Below, piece after piece: positions 17,050 to 25,108 of a stretch of 64,000 nt of DNA (position 1 is its first letter; each line of letters opens with the position of its first letter). Location: positions 62,001-126,000 of the forward strand of contig NZ_BSNS01000020.1 of NCBI RefSeq assembly GCF_030160115.1. The letters run 5' to 3'. The notes under the pieces were generated by a model. The model saw nothing but the letters and a program-made list of their open reading frames with translations, was not told the origin of the DNA and made no database searches. The stretch is from Devosia nitrariae (GTDB taxonomy: Bacteria > Pseudomonadota > Alphaproteobacteria > Rhizobiales > Devosiaceae). A program made the position numbers and the translations under genes.

Positions 17050-18209
17050 CGCTGACCGCGTATGTTGCCGAGCGCATCTTCGACGGGCATGCTTGGCATG
17101 AGGGGTCGGCGCTTCTAACGGAGGCCAGCCTGGTCGCCGGTATCGTTCCTATCGAGGCGGTGCCGTCGGATGCTGCGCGCATCGATGTCGGCGGCGGCAT
17201 GCTTGTCCCCGGTTTTGTCGATCTGCAGGTCAATGGCGGGGGAGGGGTGCTGTTCAATAACGCCCCCACGCTCGAGGCCATCCGCACCATCTGCGCCGCG
17301 CACACCCAGTTCGGCACCACCGCGCTGCTGCCGACGCTCATAACCGACACCGTCGAGATCAACGAGCGCGCCATTGCAGCCGGAACCGCCGCGGTCGAGG
17401 CGCGTGTCCCCGGCTTCCTCGGCCTTCATCTCGAAGGTCCGCACCTGGCGCTCGCCCGCAAGGGCACCCATGACGGGTCGCTGATCCGACCGATGGATCA
17501 GTCGGACCTCACCCGCATCCTTGCGGCTCGAGACGCGCTACCCAATCTGCTGGTCACCGTCGCCACCGAGACGGTGACGGCTGAGCAGATCGCCGCCATG
17601 TCCGCCGCCGGCATTCTAATCAGCATCGGCCATTCCGATGCCAGCTACGCCGAGGCGACTGCCGCGTTTGCCGCCGGCGCCACCATGGCCACGCACCTCT
17701 TCAATGCCATGAGCCAGCTCGGTAACCGCGAACCGGGCGTCGTCGGCGCCGTGCTCGGCAATGACGCAGTCCATGCCGGGCTCATCGCCGACGGCATACA
17801 CGTGCATCCCGCTTCGATCGAAGTCGCGTTGCGCGCCAAGCGCGGACCCGGACGCATATTCCTCGTCACCGACGCCATGTCTCAGACCGGCACCGACATT
17901 AAGACGCTGACCCTCAACGGACGCACCATCACCCGCGCCGACGGCGCCTTGCGCCTCGCCGACGGCACGCTGGCCGGCGCCGATCTCGACATGGTCGACG
18001 CGGTCAGGTTCATGCATAAAACGATCGGCCTGCCGCTGGAGGAGGCCCTGCGCATGGCCAGCCTTTATCCCGCTGAAGCCATGGGGATCAGCAGCACTCA
18101 TGGCAGCCTGCGCGAAGGCTGCGTTGCGAGCCTCGTTCACCTGTCGCCGGACCTCGATGTCGAGGCGGTGTGGATCGAAGGCGAACGCAGATTCGCGAGG
18201 GGTCGGTGA
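17046..18209 (+). CDS. nagA: N-acetylglucosamine-6-phosphate deacetylase
   Basis: This 387-residue amidohydrolase removes acetate from GlcNAc-6-phosphate in the cytoplasm and hands GlcN6P to the preceding deaminase. Family motifs are VPGFVDLQVNGGGG near residue 55, HLEGPHLA with the metal-binding glutamate, GHSDASYAEA, THLFNAMS, and LVTDAMS with the catalytic aspartate. The ATG overlaps the preceding stop (ATGA), so the deaminase and NagA are translationally coupled. No GlcNAc kinase or PTS is nearby, so the phosphorylated substrate must be made by a gene elsewhere. Confidence 0.94.
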   Translation: MTLTAYVAERIFDGHAWHEGSALLTEASLVAGIVPIEAVPSDAARIDVGGGMLVPGFVDLQVNGGGGVLFNNAPTLEAIRTICAAHTQFGTTALLPTLITDTVEINERAIAAGTAAVEARVPGFLGLHLEGPHLALARKGTHDGSLIRPMDQSDLTRILAARDALPNLLVTVATETVTAEQIAAMSAAGILISIGHSDASYAEATAAFAAGATMATHLFNAMSQLGNREPGVVGAVLGNDAVHAGLIADGIHVHPASIEVALRAKRGPGRIFLVTDAMSQTGTDIKTLTLNGRTITRADGALRLADGTLAGADLDMVDAVRFMHKTIGLPLEEALRMASLYPAEAMGISSTHGSLREGCVASLVHLSPDLDVEAVWIEGERRFARGR

Positions 18210-18213
18210 GGGT

Positions 18214-18957
18214 CTACCCCCGCCCGATATAGGGCATCGTCGTTGCCATCACCGTCATGAACTGCACATTTGCCTCCAAGGGCAGCCCAGCCATGTGGAT
18301 CACGGCGTCGACCACGTGCCGCACGTCGAAAGTCGGCTCAGGCATGATGGTGCCGTTGGCCTGCAGCGTACCGGTGGTCATGATGCTGGTCATATCCGTG
18401 GCAACGTTCCCGATATCGATCTGCCCGCAGGCGATGTTATAGCCGCGTCCGTCGAGCGAGATGGCTTTGGTCAGCCCGGTGATCGCATGCTTGGACGCCG
18501 TATAGGGCGCTGCCCCCGGTCGCGGCACATAGGCTGAGATCGAGCCGTTGTTGATGATCCGCCCGCCTTGCGGGTGCTGGTCGCGCATGGTGCGGAAAGC
18601 CTCACGCGCCACGTAAAAGGCGCCATTGAGGTTGGTGTCGATCATCGACTGCCAGAGGGCGACATCCACGTCGCCGAACGAAGTCGCCGGCGCCGACCGT
18701 CCCGCGTTGTTGAACACCACATCGATGTGCCCGAACTGTTCGCGCACCTCTGAAAAGAAATGAGCGACTTCCGAAGGATCGGTCACGTCGCAGGTCTGGG
18801 CGAAGGCATTGCCAGCCGCCCGCGCCGTTTCGGCCAGCGCTTCCGTGCGCCGCCCGCAGATGGCGACGCGATAGCCCGCCTTGGCCAGCCCAATCGCCGT
18901 TGCCCGGCCGATTCCCGAGCTTCCCCCGGTCACCAGCGCGACCTTGCCTTGACCCAT
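18214..18957 (-). CDS. SDR family oxidoreductase
   Basis: A classical short-chain dehydrogenase/reductase of 247 residues, with the NAD(P)-binding TGGSSGIG near residue 11, NNAG in the middle, an active-site serine in NNGSISAY and the YTASK catalytic pair. The ATG at 18957 ([12 protein letters not shown]) is chosen because AAGGGA lies just upstream. The substrate cannot be deduced. It converges on nagA with only 4 bases between stop codons and has no operon partner. Confidence 0.88.
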   Translation of the reverse strand: MGQGKVALVTGGSSGIGRATAIGLAKAGYRVAICGRRTEALAETARAAGNAFAQTCDVTDPSEVAHFFSEVREQFGHIDVVFNNAGRSAPATSFGDVDVALWQSMIDTNLNGAFYVAREAFRTMRDQHPQGGRIINNGSISAYVPRPGAAPYTASKHAITGLTKAISLDGRGYNIACGQIDIGNVATDMTSIMTTGTLQANGTIMPEPTFDVRHVVDAVIHMAGLPLEANVQFMTVMATTMPYIGRG

Positions 18958-19051
18958 GCTGCCGTCCCTTCTTGTCATGTCTGCAAGCCTTCCGCCAGAA
19001 ACTTCCCGCCGGCTCTCCGGCGGGCGACAGAACGCTGGTCTTCGTTTTAGT

Positions 19052-19594
19052 TCACACCGGCCCGAGCGGCCGGTGCGGTCCCTCCGGCAGTGAAATTTCG
19101 ATAGAATCGCCCGGTCGCACCCGACCTCCGTTCAGCACGATACCCATGACGCCCGCCTTGCGCACCAGCGCGCCGTCGGCGCGTTTCTCAACCATCTGCG
19201 CCAGGAGGCCCGACTGGAAGGCCTCGATCTGGGCGCAAGGATTGCGCAGCCCCGTCACCCTGACCACGGCCGACTCACCGATCCTGAGCTCGCTGTCCGC
19301 CGGCAGCGCCAGGAGGTTGATGCCGCGTGTCAGAATATTCTCACCAAGCTCGCCCGGCGCGACCCGATGCCCGAGCGGCGCGATGGCATCGAAGAGTTCA
19401 GCATGGATGAGGTGCACCTGTCGCAGGTTGGGTTGGGTTGGATCCTTGGCGACGCGCGAGCGGTGCTTGACCGTCACGCCGGCATGGGCATCGCCGGCAA
19501 CGCCGTGTCCGGCGATCAGTTCGATGAGCTCGGCAGGCAGCTTGGAGACCCCATGTTCTCCGGCACGACTGACAGATTCCACTCTGGCGGACAT
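19052..19594 (-). CDS. MOSC domain-containing protein
   Basis: A 180-residue single-domain MOSC protein, related to the C-terminal domain of molybdenum cofactor sulfurase. Visible family features are the N-terminal GVAGDAHAG motif, LIHAELFD, the APGELGENI motif and the conserved cysteine in [15 protein letters not shown] precedes the ATG. Family members are thought to handle activated sulfur or Moco-linked N-hydroxylated substrates (as YiiM does); the role here is not known. Confidence 0.85.
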   Translation of the reverse strand: MSARVESVSRAGEHGVSKLPAELIELIAGHGVAGDAHAGVTVKHRSRVAKDPTQPNLRQVHLIHAELFDAIAPLGHRVAPGELGENILTRGINLLALPADSELRIGESAVVRVTGLRNPCAQIEAFQSGLLAQMVEKRADGALVRKAGVMGIVLNGGRVRPGDSIEISLPEGPHRPLGPV

Positions 19595-19921
19595 TCAGGC
19601 TCCTTTATGGCAAAGGGAAGGACGGACGCGGCTGCAGCACCCGACGTTAAGGAGGTGTTTAGCCCCATTAACGCTTGGTTTCCAAGAGTGTGCTGAATCT
19701 GCAACAACGCGGGCGCAACCATGTCATGACTGTGGCAAAACGGGCCTTGTCACATTGCGTCGGGGGTCAGCTTGCGTAGAGTGGCGAATGCGAATCCATG
19801 CATGGGGTCGTTTGTCGGTCGCAACGCGACGGCAACACACTGCACCACAACAAGTGTGGTCGCGTTTCGACAAACCGCTGGGTAACCGGCACCAAGAATG
19901 ACTGACTTTGGAGGTCACTTA
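19595..19921. other. Upstream region of the porin gene
   Basis: This 327-base region between the divergent MOSC and porin genes contains no gene. A weak plus-strand promoter candidate is TTGCGT (19755-19760) with TAGAGT (19777-19782) 16 bases on. It would give a leader of about 130 bases containing the stem-loop entered next. GGAGGT lies a few bases before the porin ATG. Confidence 0.5.
19810..19875 (+). promoter_or_regulatory. Long stem-loop in the porin 5' leader
   Basis: Three stacked helices can form: GTTTGTCG (19810-19817) with CGACAAAC (19868-19875), AACGCGAC (19823-19830) with GTCGCGTT (19859-19866), and CACACT (19836-19841) with AGTGTG (19853-19858), closing an 11-base loop. That gives 22 base pairs in 66 bases, ending 46 bases before the start codon. 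It may control mRNA stability or bind a small RNA. Confidence 0.6.
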
Positions 19922-21343
19922 ATGAAACTCAAGAGCCTTTTCCTCGGTTCTGTCGCAGCCGCCGGTCTCTCGACCGCTGGCTTCGCTGCCGACCTGGGCG
20001 TGCTTACCTCGCTGGACGTCTGCGACGCACTCGGCCTGTCGGGCCTGACCATCTCGTCCGACACCAACTGCCTGCAGATCTCGGGTAGCGTCGACTACCG
20101 TCTGCGCTACGGCGATTTCCGCGCCGGCCTCGAGATGGCTGAAACCTATGACGGCATCATCGATCCGATTGGGCCGGACTCGGATCCGCTCGACGATGAT
20201 CTCGACCTCGATTGGGACAGCCGCGCTCGCGCCTATCTGACGGCGGTTGCCACTGCCGACAGCGACTTCGGTCCCGCTGCTGCGATCATCACCCTTCGTT
20301 CGATCGACGAGTGGCGCGTTCGCAACGAGGGCGTCGATGCCGAAGCCGGTGGCGATCACACCAATGGGGTGCAGATCCAGGAAGCCTATGTCCGCGTTGG
20401 CGACTCCACCGTTCTCATGGCCGGTAAGCGCAAGCGGGGCAAGGACGGCTCGATCGCCAATATGGACGACGATCAGCCCTACAGCTTCCTGTTCATGAGC
20501 GACAAGATCGACGGCGGTGGTGTTCTGATCGATGCCGACGATCGTCGGTTCGGCAGTCACGCCATCCAGATCGTCTCGGATCTTGGCAACGGCGTTTCGG
20601 TTGGTGTCGGTCTTGAAGACATCGACAGCGCAGATGCTGGCGATGAATCGAACAACAGCACCGATCGTCTCGGTGCCGAAGCCGGCACCCTCATCGGTGT
20701 CGTCTCTTACGCCAGCGAGTCGCTCACCGCTCACCTGACCGGTATTGCCTATGGCGTTCTCGACGGCGACGTCGACTCCTTCGCCGTCCACGCAGGCGTC
20801 ACCGGTACCTTCGATATCGTCAAGGTCCGCGCTGCTGTCGGTTACGACGACGACTTCAAGTACCTCGGCTACAGCGTGCTGCACGCACTTGCTTCGGCTG
20901 AAGCCACCTTCGACATGTTCACTGTCGCCCTGTCGGGTGAAGTGGCGAACTTCGACGACCAGACCGACTTCAGCATCGGCGGCAAGGTTTCGGCAACCGT
21001 CGTTGACGGCGTGTCGATCAACCTCGATGCGGCCTGGTTCCGTGACGACTTCAACTCCGAAACCGGTGGCGAGACCGACACCGTTCGCATCCGTCTCGGC
21101 GCTTCGGCTGCCGTTACCGAGACGATCACCCTCACCGCCGGTGTTGGCACCTACTTCGGTGACGGCGTGTTCGGCAATGGCGGTGCCGGTGCCTCTCCCC
21201 GCGACATCGACGAAAACCTCATCTTCGGTGATGTCGGTGTTGCTTGGGCTCCGGGCGGCGGCTTCACCTCCGCTGCCAAGGTCGAGTTCAACGACGAGGG
21301 CGGCTACCGCGGTGAATTCACCGCTGCCAAGTCCTTCCAGTAA
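19922..21343 (+). CDS. Outer membrane porin (porin_2 family)
   Basis: A 473-residue beta-barrel porin of the alphaproteobacterial porin_2 type. The ATG at 19922 follows GGAGGT and begins MKLKSLFLGSVAAAGLSTAG, a signal peptide cleaved near AGFAA-D (about 23). The sequence then has the family start with paired cysteines (DVCDALG and TNCLQISG), alternating polar/hydrophobic strands, acidic loops (DSDPLDDDLDLD) and a terminal aromatic-containing strand ending FQ. It is transcribed alone and closed by a strong terminator. Such porins are usually very abundant; the codons here are highly uniform, as expected. Confidence 0.9.
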   Translation: MKLKSLFLGSVAAAGLSTAGFAADLGVLTSLDVCDALGLSGLTISSDTNCLQISGSVDYRLRYGDFRAGLEMAETYDGIIDPIGPDSDPLDDDLDLDWDSRARAYLTAVATADSDFGPAAAIITLRSIDEWRVRNEGVDAEAGGDHTNGVQIQEAYVRVGDSTVLMAGKRKRGKDGSIANMDDDQPYSFLFMSDKIDGGGVLIDADDRRFGSHAIQIVSDLGNGVSVGVGLEDIDSADAGDESNNSTDRLGAEAGTLIGVVSYASESLTAHLTGIAYGVLDGDVDSFAVHAGVTGTFDIVKVRAAVGYDDDFKYLGYSVLHALASAEATFDMFTVALSGEVANFDDQTDFSIGGKVSATVVDGVSINLDAAWFRDDFNSETGGETDTVRIRLGASAAVTETITLTAGVGTYFGDGVFGNGGAGASPRDIDENLIFGDVGVAWAPGGGFTSAAKVEFNDEGGYRGEFTAAKSFQ

Positions 21344-21369
21344 GTTCTGGGTCGCTTAATGGCGAACGG

Positions 21370-21396
21370 AAAGGCCCGGCTTCTGCCGGGCCTTTC
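21370..21396 (+). terminator. Rho-independent terminator of the porin gene
   Basis: AAAGGCCCGGC, loop TTCT, GCCGGGCCTTT form an 11-bp perfect stem, followed by a T-rich tail (CTGCTTTCT). It begins 26 bases after the porin stop codon. Confidence 0.85.
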
Positions 21397-21502
21397 TGCT
21401 TTCTGAGGGAGGATCGGCGGTCCGGCGCCTCCGAACCTTGATTGGCCTGTTCAACGTGCCAAATGCCGGTTCCCATTGCCTGATTCGCTCTTTAGCGTGC
21501 GT

Positions 21503-21516
21503 CTGCATCGATGCAG
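21503..21516. promoter_or_regulatory. 14-bp palindrome upstream of the OmpA-like gene
   Basis: CTGCATCGATGCAG is a perfect palindrome about 77 bases before the start codon, in the only region able to hold the promoter of the next three genes. It is a candidate regulator-binding site; no regulator can be named. Confidence 0.3.
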
Positions 21517-21592
21517 CGTCGGATGGCGCCGTTGCATTTTCCTCCGGGTCACCGGAACTGGGACTATTGGGTATAGGGTTTTCGAAACTGCT

Positions 21593-23083
21593 ATGAAAAA
21601 GGTCGTCTGGTTGTGCATGGCGCCTATTCTTGCGTTGGTGGTACAGGTTCGCGCCGCCCCGTCGCAGACGTCAGAGGTTGATCTTCCGGTTGAGCAAATC
21701 CATGCAACCGATTCCGGCGTCTCGCTTTTGTCTTCCTCGCGCTCCGAACTCAGGACTGCCCAGGTTAATGCCGCACCGTCCCGGCGCACCGGCAGTTTCA
21801 TCGACGTGCCACCGCCCGCTGTCGCCGATTTCTGGCTGACGGCGCGCCGCACGCCGGAGGGCAGGGTGATCCTCGACGGCTATGTTCCGAGCCAATCGGC
21901 GCGCGACGCGCTAGCCGCCGATCCCGCCGTTGATCCGGCGAGCCTGGAATTGGCCGGCGGCGAGCCGGAGGGGTTTGCTGAAGCGCTCACTTTCGGCCTC
22001 GAACGTCTTGCCCGCATGAGCGAGGGTCGCTTCAGCCTGCGCAGCAACGTGCTCACCCTTGCCGGCACCGCCTCTACGCTTGAGGATCACGCGACGCTTT
22101 CTTACGCGGCCGGCGTCCCGGCCGGTTTCGTTCTGGCCCGCAACGAAATCCTGCCACCGTCTGTCCCGCCTGTCGCCGAAGGCGATGAGACGCCGGATGA
22201 GGTGGCCACCTCCACGGCTGAGCCGGCACCGGTTCCCGCTGGTGAGATCACCGCCGCACCGCCGCTTCCGGTGGCCGATCCCTATGTCTGGTCCGCCGAC
22301 AGGACCTCCGATGGCGTCGTCACTCTTGCCGGCCATGTGCCCGGTGAGCCGCTACGCCGGGTCCTGATGATCCGGGCAGGCGAGGGCGCCGTCGACACGA
22401 CCCAGTTCGCCGCCGGGGCGCCTGAAGGCTTCATTCTCGACACGCGAGCGGCCATGGACGCGCTCGCCGTTCTGGCCGAAGGCCGCGTCGCCTTCGACGG
22501 CGCACAGTGGTCCGTTTCCGGCACCTTTGCCGAGGATCGTGGCCGGGAAGCCCTTAACGCTGCTCTTTCCCGGGCGGCAACGGACGCTGCCGCCTGGTCG
22601 GTTGCCGTGGAGCGGGCGCAGCCTCCCGCAATGCCGGCCGACGGGCAGCAAATGGCGCTGGGGCAAAGCGCCCCTGACGCGTCCTCTCAGAACGCCGTAC
22701 CGGCTGAAGCTCTTGAGGAGTGCCGACTGCACCTGGCGTTATTCTCGGCGCAGAACGCTATTCTGTTCCGTTCCGGCTCGGCCGCCCTCGCCCCGACGTC
22801 GGAACCGGTCCTTGCCGAGCTGGCCGGCTACGTCGCCGCCTGCCCCGATCTGCCCGTCTACATCGAAGGCCACACCGACGCTGACGGCGCGGCTACGGCC
22901 AACCTGGCGCTTTCGGTGGCGCGGGCCGAGGCCGTCGTTACCGCACTTGTCGGCCTGGGCATCGCTCCCAACCGCCTCTATGCTGTCGGCTATGGCGAAA
23001 GTGCCCCCGTCGCACCCAATGATACGCCGCAGGGCAAGCAGCTTAACCGGCGCATAGTTGTCTCCCTCGATAGCCCCGAATAG
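21593..23083 (+). CDS. OmpA family protein with BON-like repeats
   Basis: A 496-residue envelope protein starting at MKKVVWLCM with an N-terminal signal or anchor segment. The middle contains two BON-like units (EGRVILDGYVPSQSARDAL and DGVVTLAGHVPGEPLRRVL) around a proline/alanine-rich linker. The C-terminus is an OmpA-like peptidoglycan-binding domain (LFRSGSAALAPTS, YIEGHTDADGAATANLALS, NRLYAVGYGES, NRRIVV). It is followed at once by a 36-residue membrane peptide and a 180-residue membrane protein, a layout like arfA-arfB-arfC of mycobacteria, where ArfA also joins BON and OmpA domains. Function is inferred only as cell-envelope attachment or transport. Confidence 0.8.
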   Translation: MKKVVWLCMAPILALVVQVRAAPSQTSEVDLPVEQIHATDSGVSLLSSSRSELRTAQVNAAPSRRTGSFIDVPPPAVADFWLTARRTPEGRVILDGYVPSQSARDALAADPAVDPASLELAGGEPEGFAEALTFGLERLARMSEGRFSLRSNVLTLAGTASTLEDHATLSYAAGVPAGFVLARNEILPPSVPPVAEGDETPDEVATSTAEPAPVPAGEITAAPPLPVADPYVWSADRTSDGVVTLAGHVPGEPLRRVLMIRAGEGAVDTTQFAAGAPEGFILDTRAAMDALAVLAEGRVAFDGAQWSVSGTFAEDRGREALNAALSRAATDAAAWSVAVERAQPPAMPADGQQMALGQSAPDASSQNAVPAEALEECRLHLALFSAQNAILFRSGSAALAPTSEPVLAELAGYVAACPDLPVYIEGHTDADGAATANLALSVARAEAVVTALVGLGIAPNRLYAVGYGESAPVAPNDTPQGKQLNRRIVVSLDSPE

Positions 23084-23094
23084 GAGTGGCTCCC

Positions 23095-23205
23095 ATGCAC
23101 GGCTTCGTCCAGTCGCTATCGGTGTCCTGGCCGTTCCTGCTGGCCGCGTTGCTGGTCGGCGTTGTCGCCGGCTGGCGCGCCCGTTCGAACTCGTCGACCC
23201 GGTGA
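23095..23205 (+). CDS. Small single-pass membrane protein (36 aa)
   Basis: ATG at 23095 follows AGGAGTGGC, 11 bases after the OmpA-like stop, and the reading frame ends 4 bases before the next gene. The peptide has one hydrophobic segment (WPFLLAALLVGVVAGW) and a basic tail (RARSNSSTR). The good ribosome binding site and tight packing between two envelope genes support it being real. No family is recognised; position and size recall ArfB of mycobacteria. Confidence 0.65.
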   Translation: MHGFVQSLSVSWPFLLAALLVGVVAGWRARSNSSTR

Positions 23206-23209
23206 GCCG

Positions 23210-23752
23210 ATGACCGGGCTGACCTACATCATCGAAACCGCGCTGCTGCTGCTCGTGGCATTCCTTCTCGGTTGCGGATTGGGTTATGCATTGCGCCGAT
23301 TCGCGCCCCAGCGCAGGGGCGCACGCGCTACGTCTTCCGTTCCGCCGGATTCGCCTGCTGAAGTTACTCCGCTGCAGACCGAATCTGCTCCGCCCGGATT
23401 GCCGGCAGAGCAGAAAGAGGCTGCGTCGGTGGACGCCACCTCCGCGCGCGCCCAACGCTCGCGTCCGCCGGCGGATCCGCGCCCTGCCGCCCTTGATACG
23501 CCCCGTGACGGCTTCAAGGACGACCTCAAGCAGATCAAGGGCATAGGCCCGCGCATAGAGGCTTCCCTCAACGAGCTCGGCATCTTCCACTTCAGCCAGA
23601 TCGCGCGATGGTCGAAGAAGAACGCCGCGTGGTTGGACGAGCACCTCGCTTTCAAGGGGCGCATCGAGCGGGAGAACTGGATCGAACAGGCCAAGGCGCT
23701 CTCAAAGGCGGCCACCCCCACTGCTCGAAAGCGCGACAGATCGAAGACTTAG
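23210..23752 (+). CDS. Membrane-anchored helix-hairpin-helix protein
   Basis: A 180-residue protein with an N-terminal membrane helix (IIETALLLLVAFLLGCGLGYAL, here residues 6-27), a low-complexity Ala/Pro/Arg linker (about 40-95) and a C-terminal helix-hairpin-helix-like domain (DDLKQIKGIGPRIEASLNEL, then IARWSKKNAAWLDEHL). This domain also occurs at the C-terminus of some alphaproteobacterial NuoE proteins and in predicted DNA-binding or scaffold proteins. The ATG lies 4 bases after the 36-aa gene. Its role is unknown; by position it could be the third member of an envelope complex. Confidence 0.75.
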   Translation: MTGLTYIIETALLLLVAFLLGCGLGYALRRFAPQRRGARATSSVPPDSPAEVTPLQTESAPPGLPAEQKEAASVDATSARAQRSRPPADPRPAALDTPRDGFKDDLKQIKGIGPRIEASLNELGIFHFSQIARWSKKNAAWLDEHLAFKGRIERENWIEQAKALSKAATPTARKRDRSKT

Positions 23753-23878
23753 AGTGTTTTCAGCAAAAAGCCTGTCCCGGACTTGATCCGGGATGGACAC
23801 CACTTTTGCGGTTCGAAAACGCGACAATACAAGGACTTAGAGCTCACGTTCCGATCCACTCGGAACGTGAGCTCTAGC
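23753..23878. repeat. Two-hairpin intergenic repeat, copy A
   Basis: The copy contains GCAAAA...TTTTGC, the shared linker GCGACAA followed by AAGGACTTAG, and a 3' hairpin with 17-bp perfect arms (23838-23854 and 23860-23876) around TCCAC. It also carries an extra palindrome, TCCCGGACTTGATCCGGGA (23775-23793), absent from copy C. The 3' hairpin may end the ompA-like operon transcript and that of the convergent hydrolase gene. Confidence 0.75.
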
Positions 23879-23906
23879 TCGCCGGCGAATGAGCGGGTTC
23901 ACCAGC

Positions 23907-24908
23907 TCACGCAGCCATTTCGTGCTCGCTTGCTTGTTTAGCAAAGTGCGCGATCTCGGCAACTTCGTCGGCCTCATCGAGCAGTGCCGGCGAGCCTTGT
24001 CCGACGATGGTCAGCGCGGGCGCATCCGGTCGCCGCCGCACCATCTCCTCGAAGGTTTCGCGGTGGAGCTGGTCGGTCAGTTGGGTGCGCAGCAGCATCA
24101 GCGGCACCGAGCCGAGCGCATCGAACAGCGGCCATTGCGCGGCGAGCACATCGTCGAGACTGAACGCGTCGAGAGCACGGATGAGGGCAGGGTCGTAGAG
24201 TGGCCGTGCCCGCCCGCGCCGGTCGAGCCAATGTGTGCGGAGCGCCAGTTGCTCGAGCCGATCGTCACCGGTGCCCGGATGGTCTCCCGCCAGCATCCGT
24301 CGCAAGCCGGCCATTACCTGCTTGCGCCCGCGCAGGCCGTCGATATAGCGCATATTGTTGCGCAGCCGCACGATACCGCGCGGGCTAGTCACAGGTCCCG
24401 CGTCGATCAGCACGCATCCGGACATCAGCCGCGGGTGTTGGGCGGCGAGCAGCATCAGCACCTGTCCGCCATACCCCTGACCCAGGAATACCGCGCGCTC
24501 GATGCCGAGCGCCATCGCGATCTGTGCGATCTCTTGTGCATCGCGAGGTGAGCCGTAGTCTGCCGAGCGCAGCCGGTGGCTGGATCGCCCGCGTCCCGGC
24601 AGGTCGATCAGCACGGCCGGGCACTCGCCGGCAAAGCGCCGCCAGAGCGGCAGGAAATCGGCAAAGTCGCTCATGTTGCGGTGGTAGCCAGCTACGCAGA
24701 CGAGCGGCACCCGCCCAGGCGCCAAGGCACCCGCCACATGCACGGCCGCCTGCAATCCGCCGTGCTCCAGCGTCACCATGGTAACCGGCAGGTCTGAGAA
24801 AGCAGGATGGTCTTCTGGTGGCTTGGGTTTGGCGAAGAGGCGCAAGGCTTGGTCTGCTTCCGTTCGGGCTTGGTTCCTGAAAATCGCAGACTTTTCTCGA
24901 AAGGTCAT
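23907..24908 (-). CDS. Alpha/beta hydrolase fold protein
   Basis: A 333-residue hydrolase with the oxyanion motif VCVAGYHRN, the strand-loop VLIDLPGRGRSS, the nucleophile elbow GQGYGG (serine replaced: the elbow reads G-Q-G-Y-G-G) and a late histidine region. The missing serine in the elbow is unusual and could mean altered or lost catalysis. I chose MTFREKSAIF at 24908; a longer frame from 24986 adds 26 residues without recognisable similarity, and neither start has a clear ribosome binding site. The substrate is unknown. Confidence 0.75.
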   Translation of the reverse strand: MTFREKSAIFRNQARTEADQALRLFAKPKPPEDHPAFSDLPVTMVTLEHGGLQAAVHVAGALAPGRVPLVCVAGYHRNMSDFADFLPLWRRFAGECPAVLIDLPGRGRSSHRLRSADYGSPRDAQEIAQIAMALGIERAVFLGQGYGGQVLMLLAAQHPRLMSGCVLIDAGPVTSPRGIVRLRNNMRYIDGLRGRKQVMAGLRRMLAGDHPGTGDDRLEQLALRTHWLDRRGRARPLYDPALIRALDAFSLDDVLAAQWPLFDALGSVPLMLLRTQLTDQLHRETFEEMVRRRPDAPALTIVGQGSPALLDEADEVAEIAHFAKQASEHEMAA

Positions 24909-25108
24909 GGGCAAAGAACGCAATGCGATGTGCAGGCGGGCATGGGGCACTGCGACGGCCACAAACTCGAGGCGCGAGTATGACATCGGTAGGTAGGAGC
25001 ATTAGTGGCCCACGATCACTTCCAGAAGAGAACAAGACTGGGCGCTAACTAGCAAAAGCCCCAAAAGACGAGAAGCGATCGGCCTGATTCCCATCACATC
25101 CCGTACGC

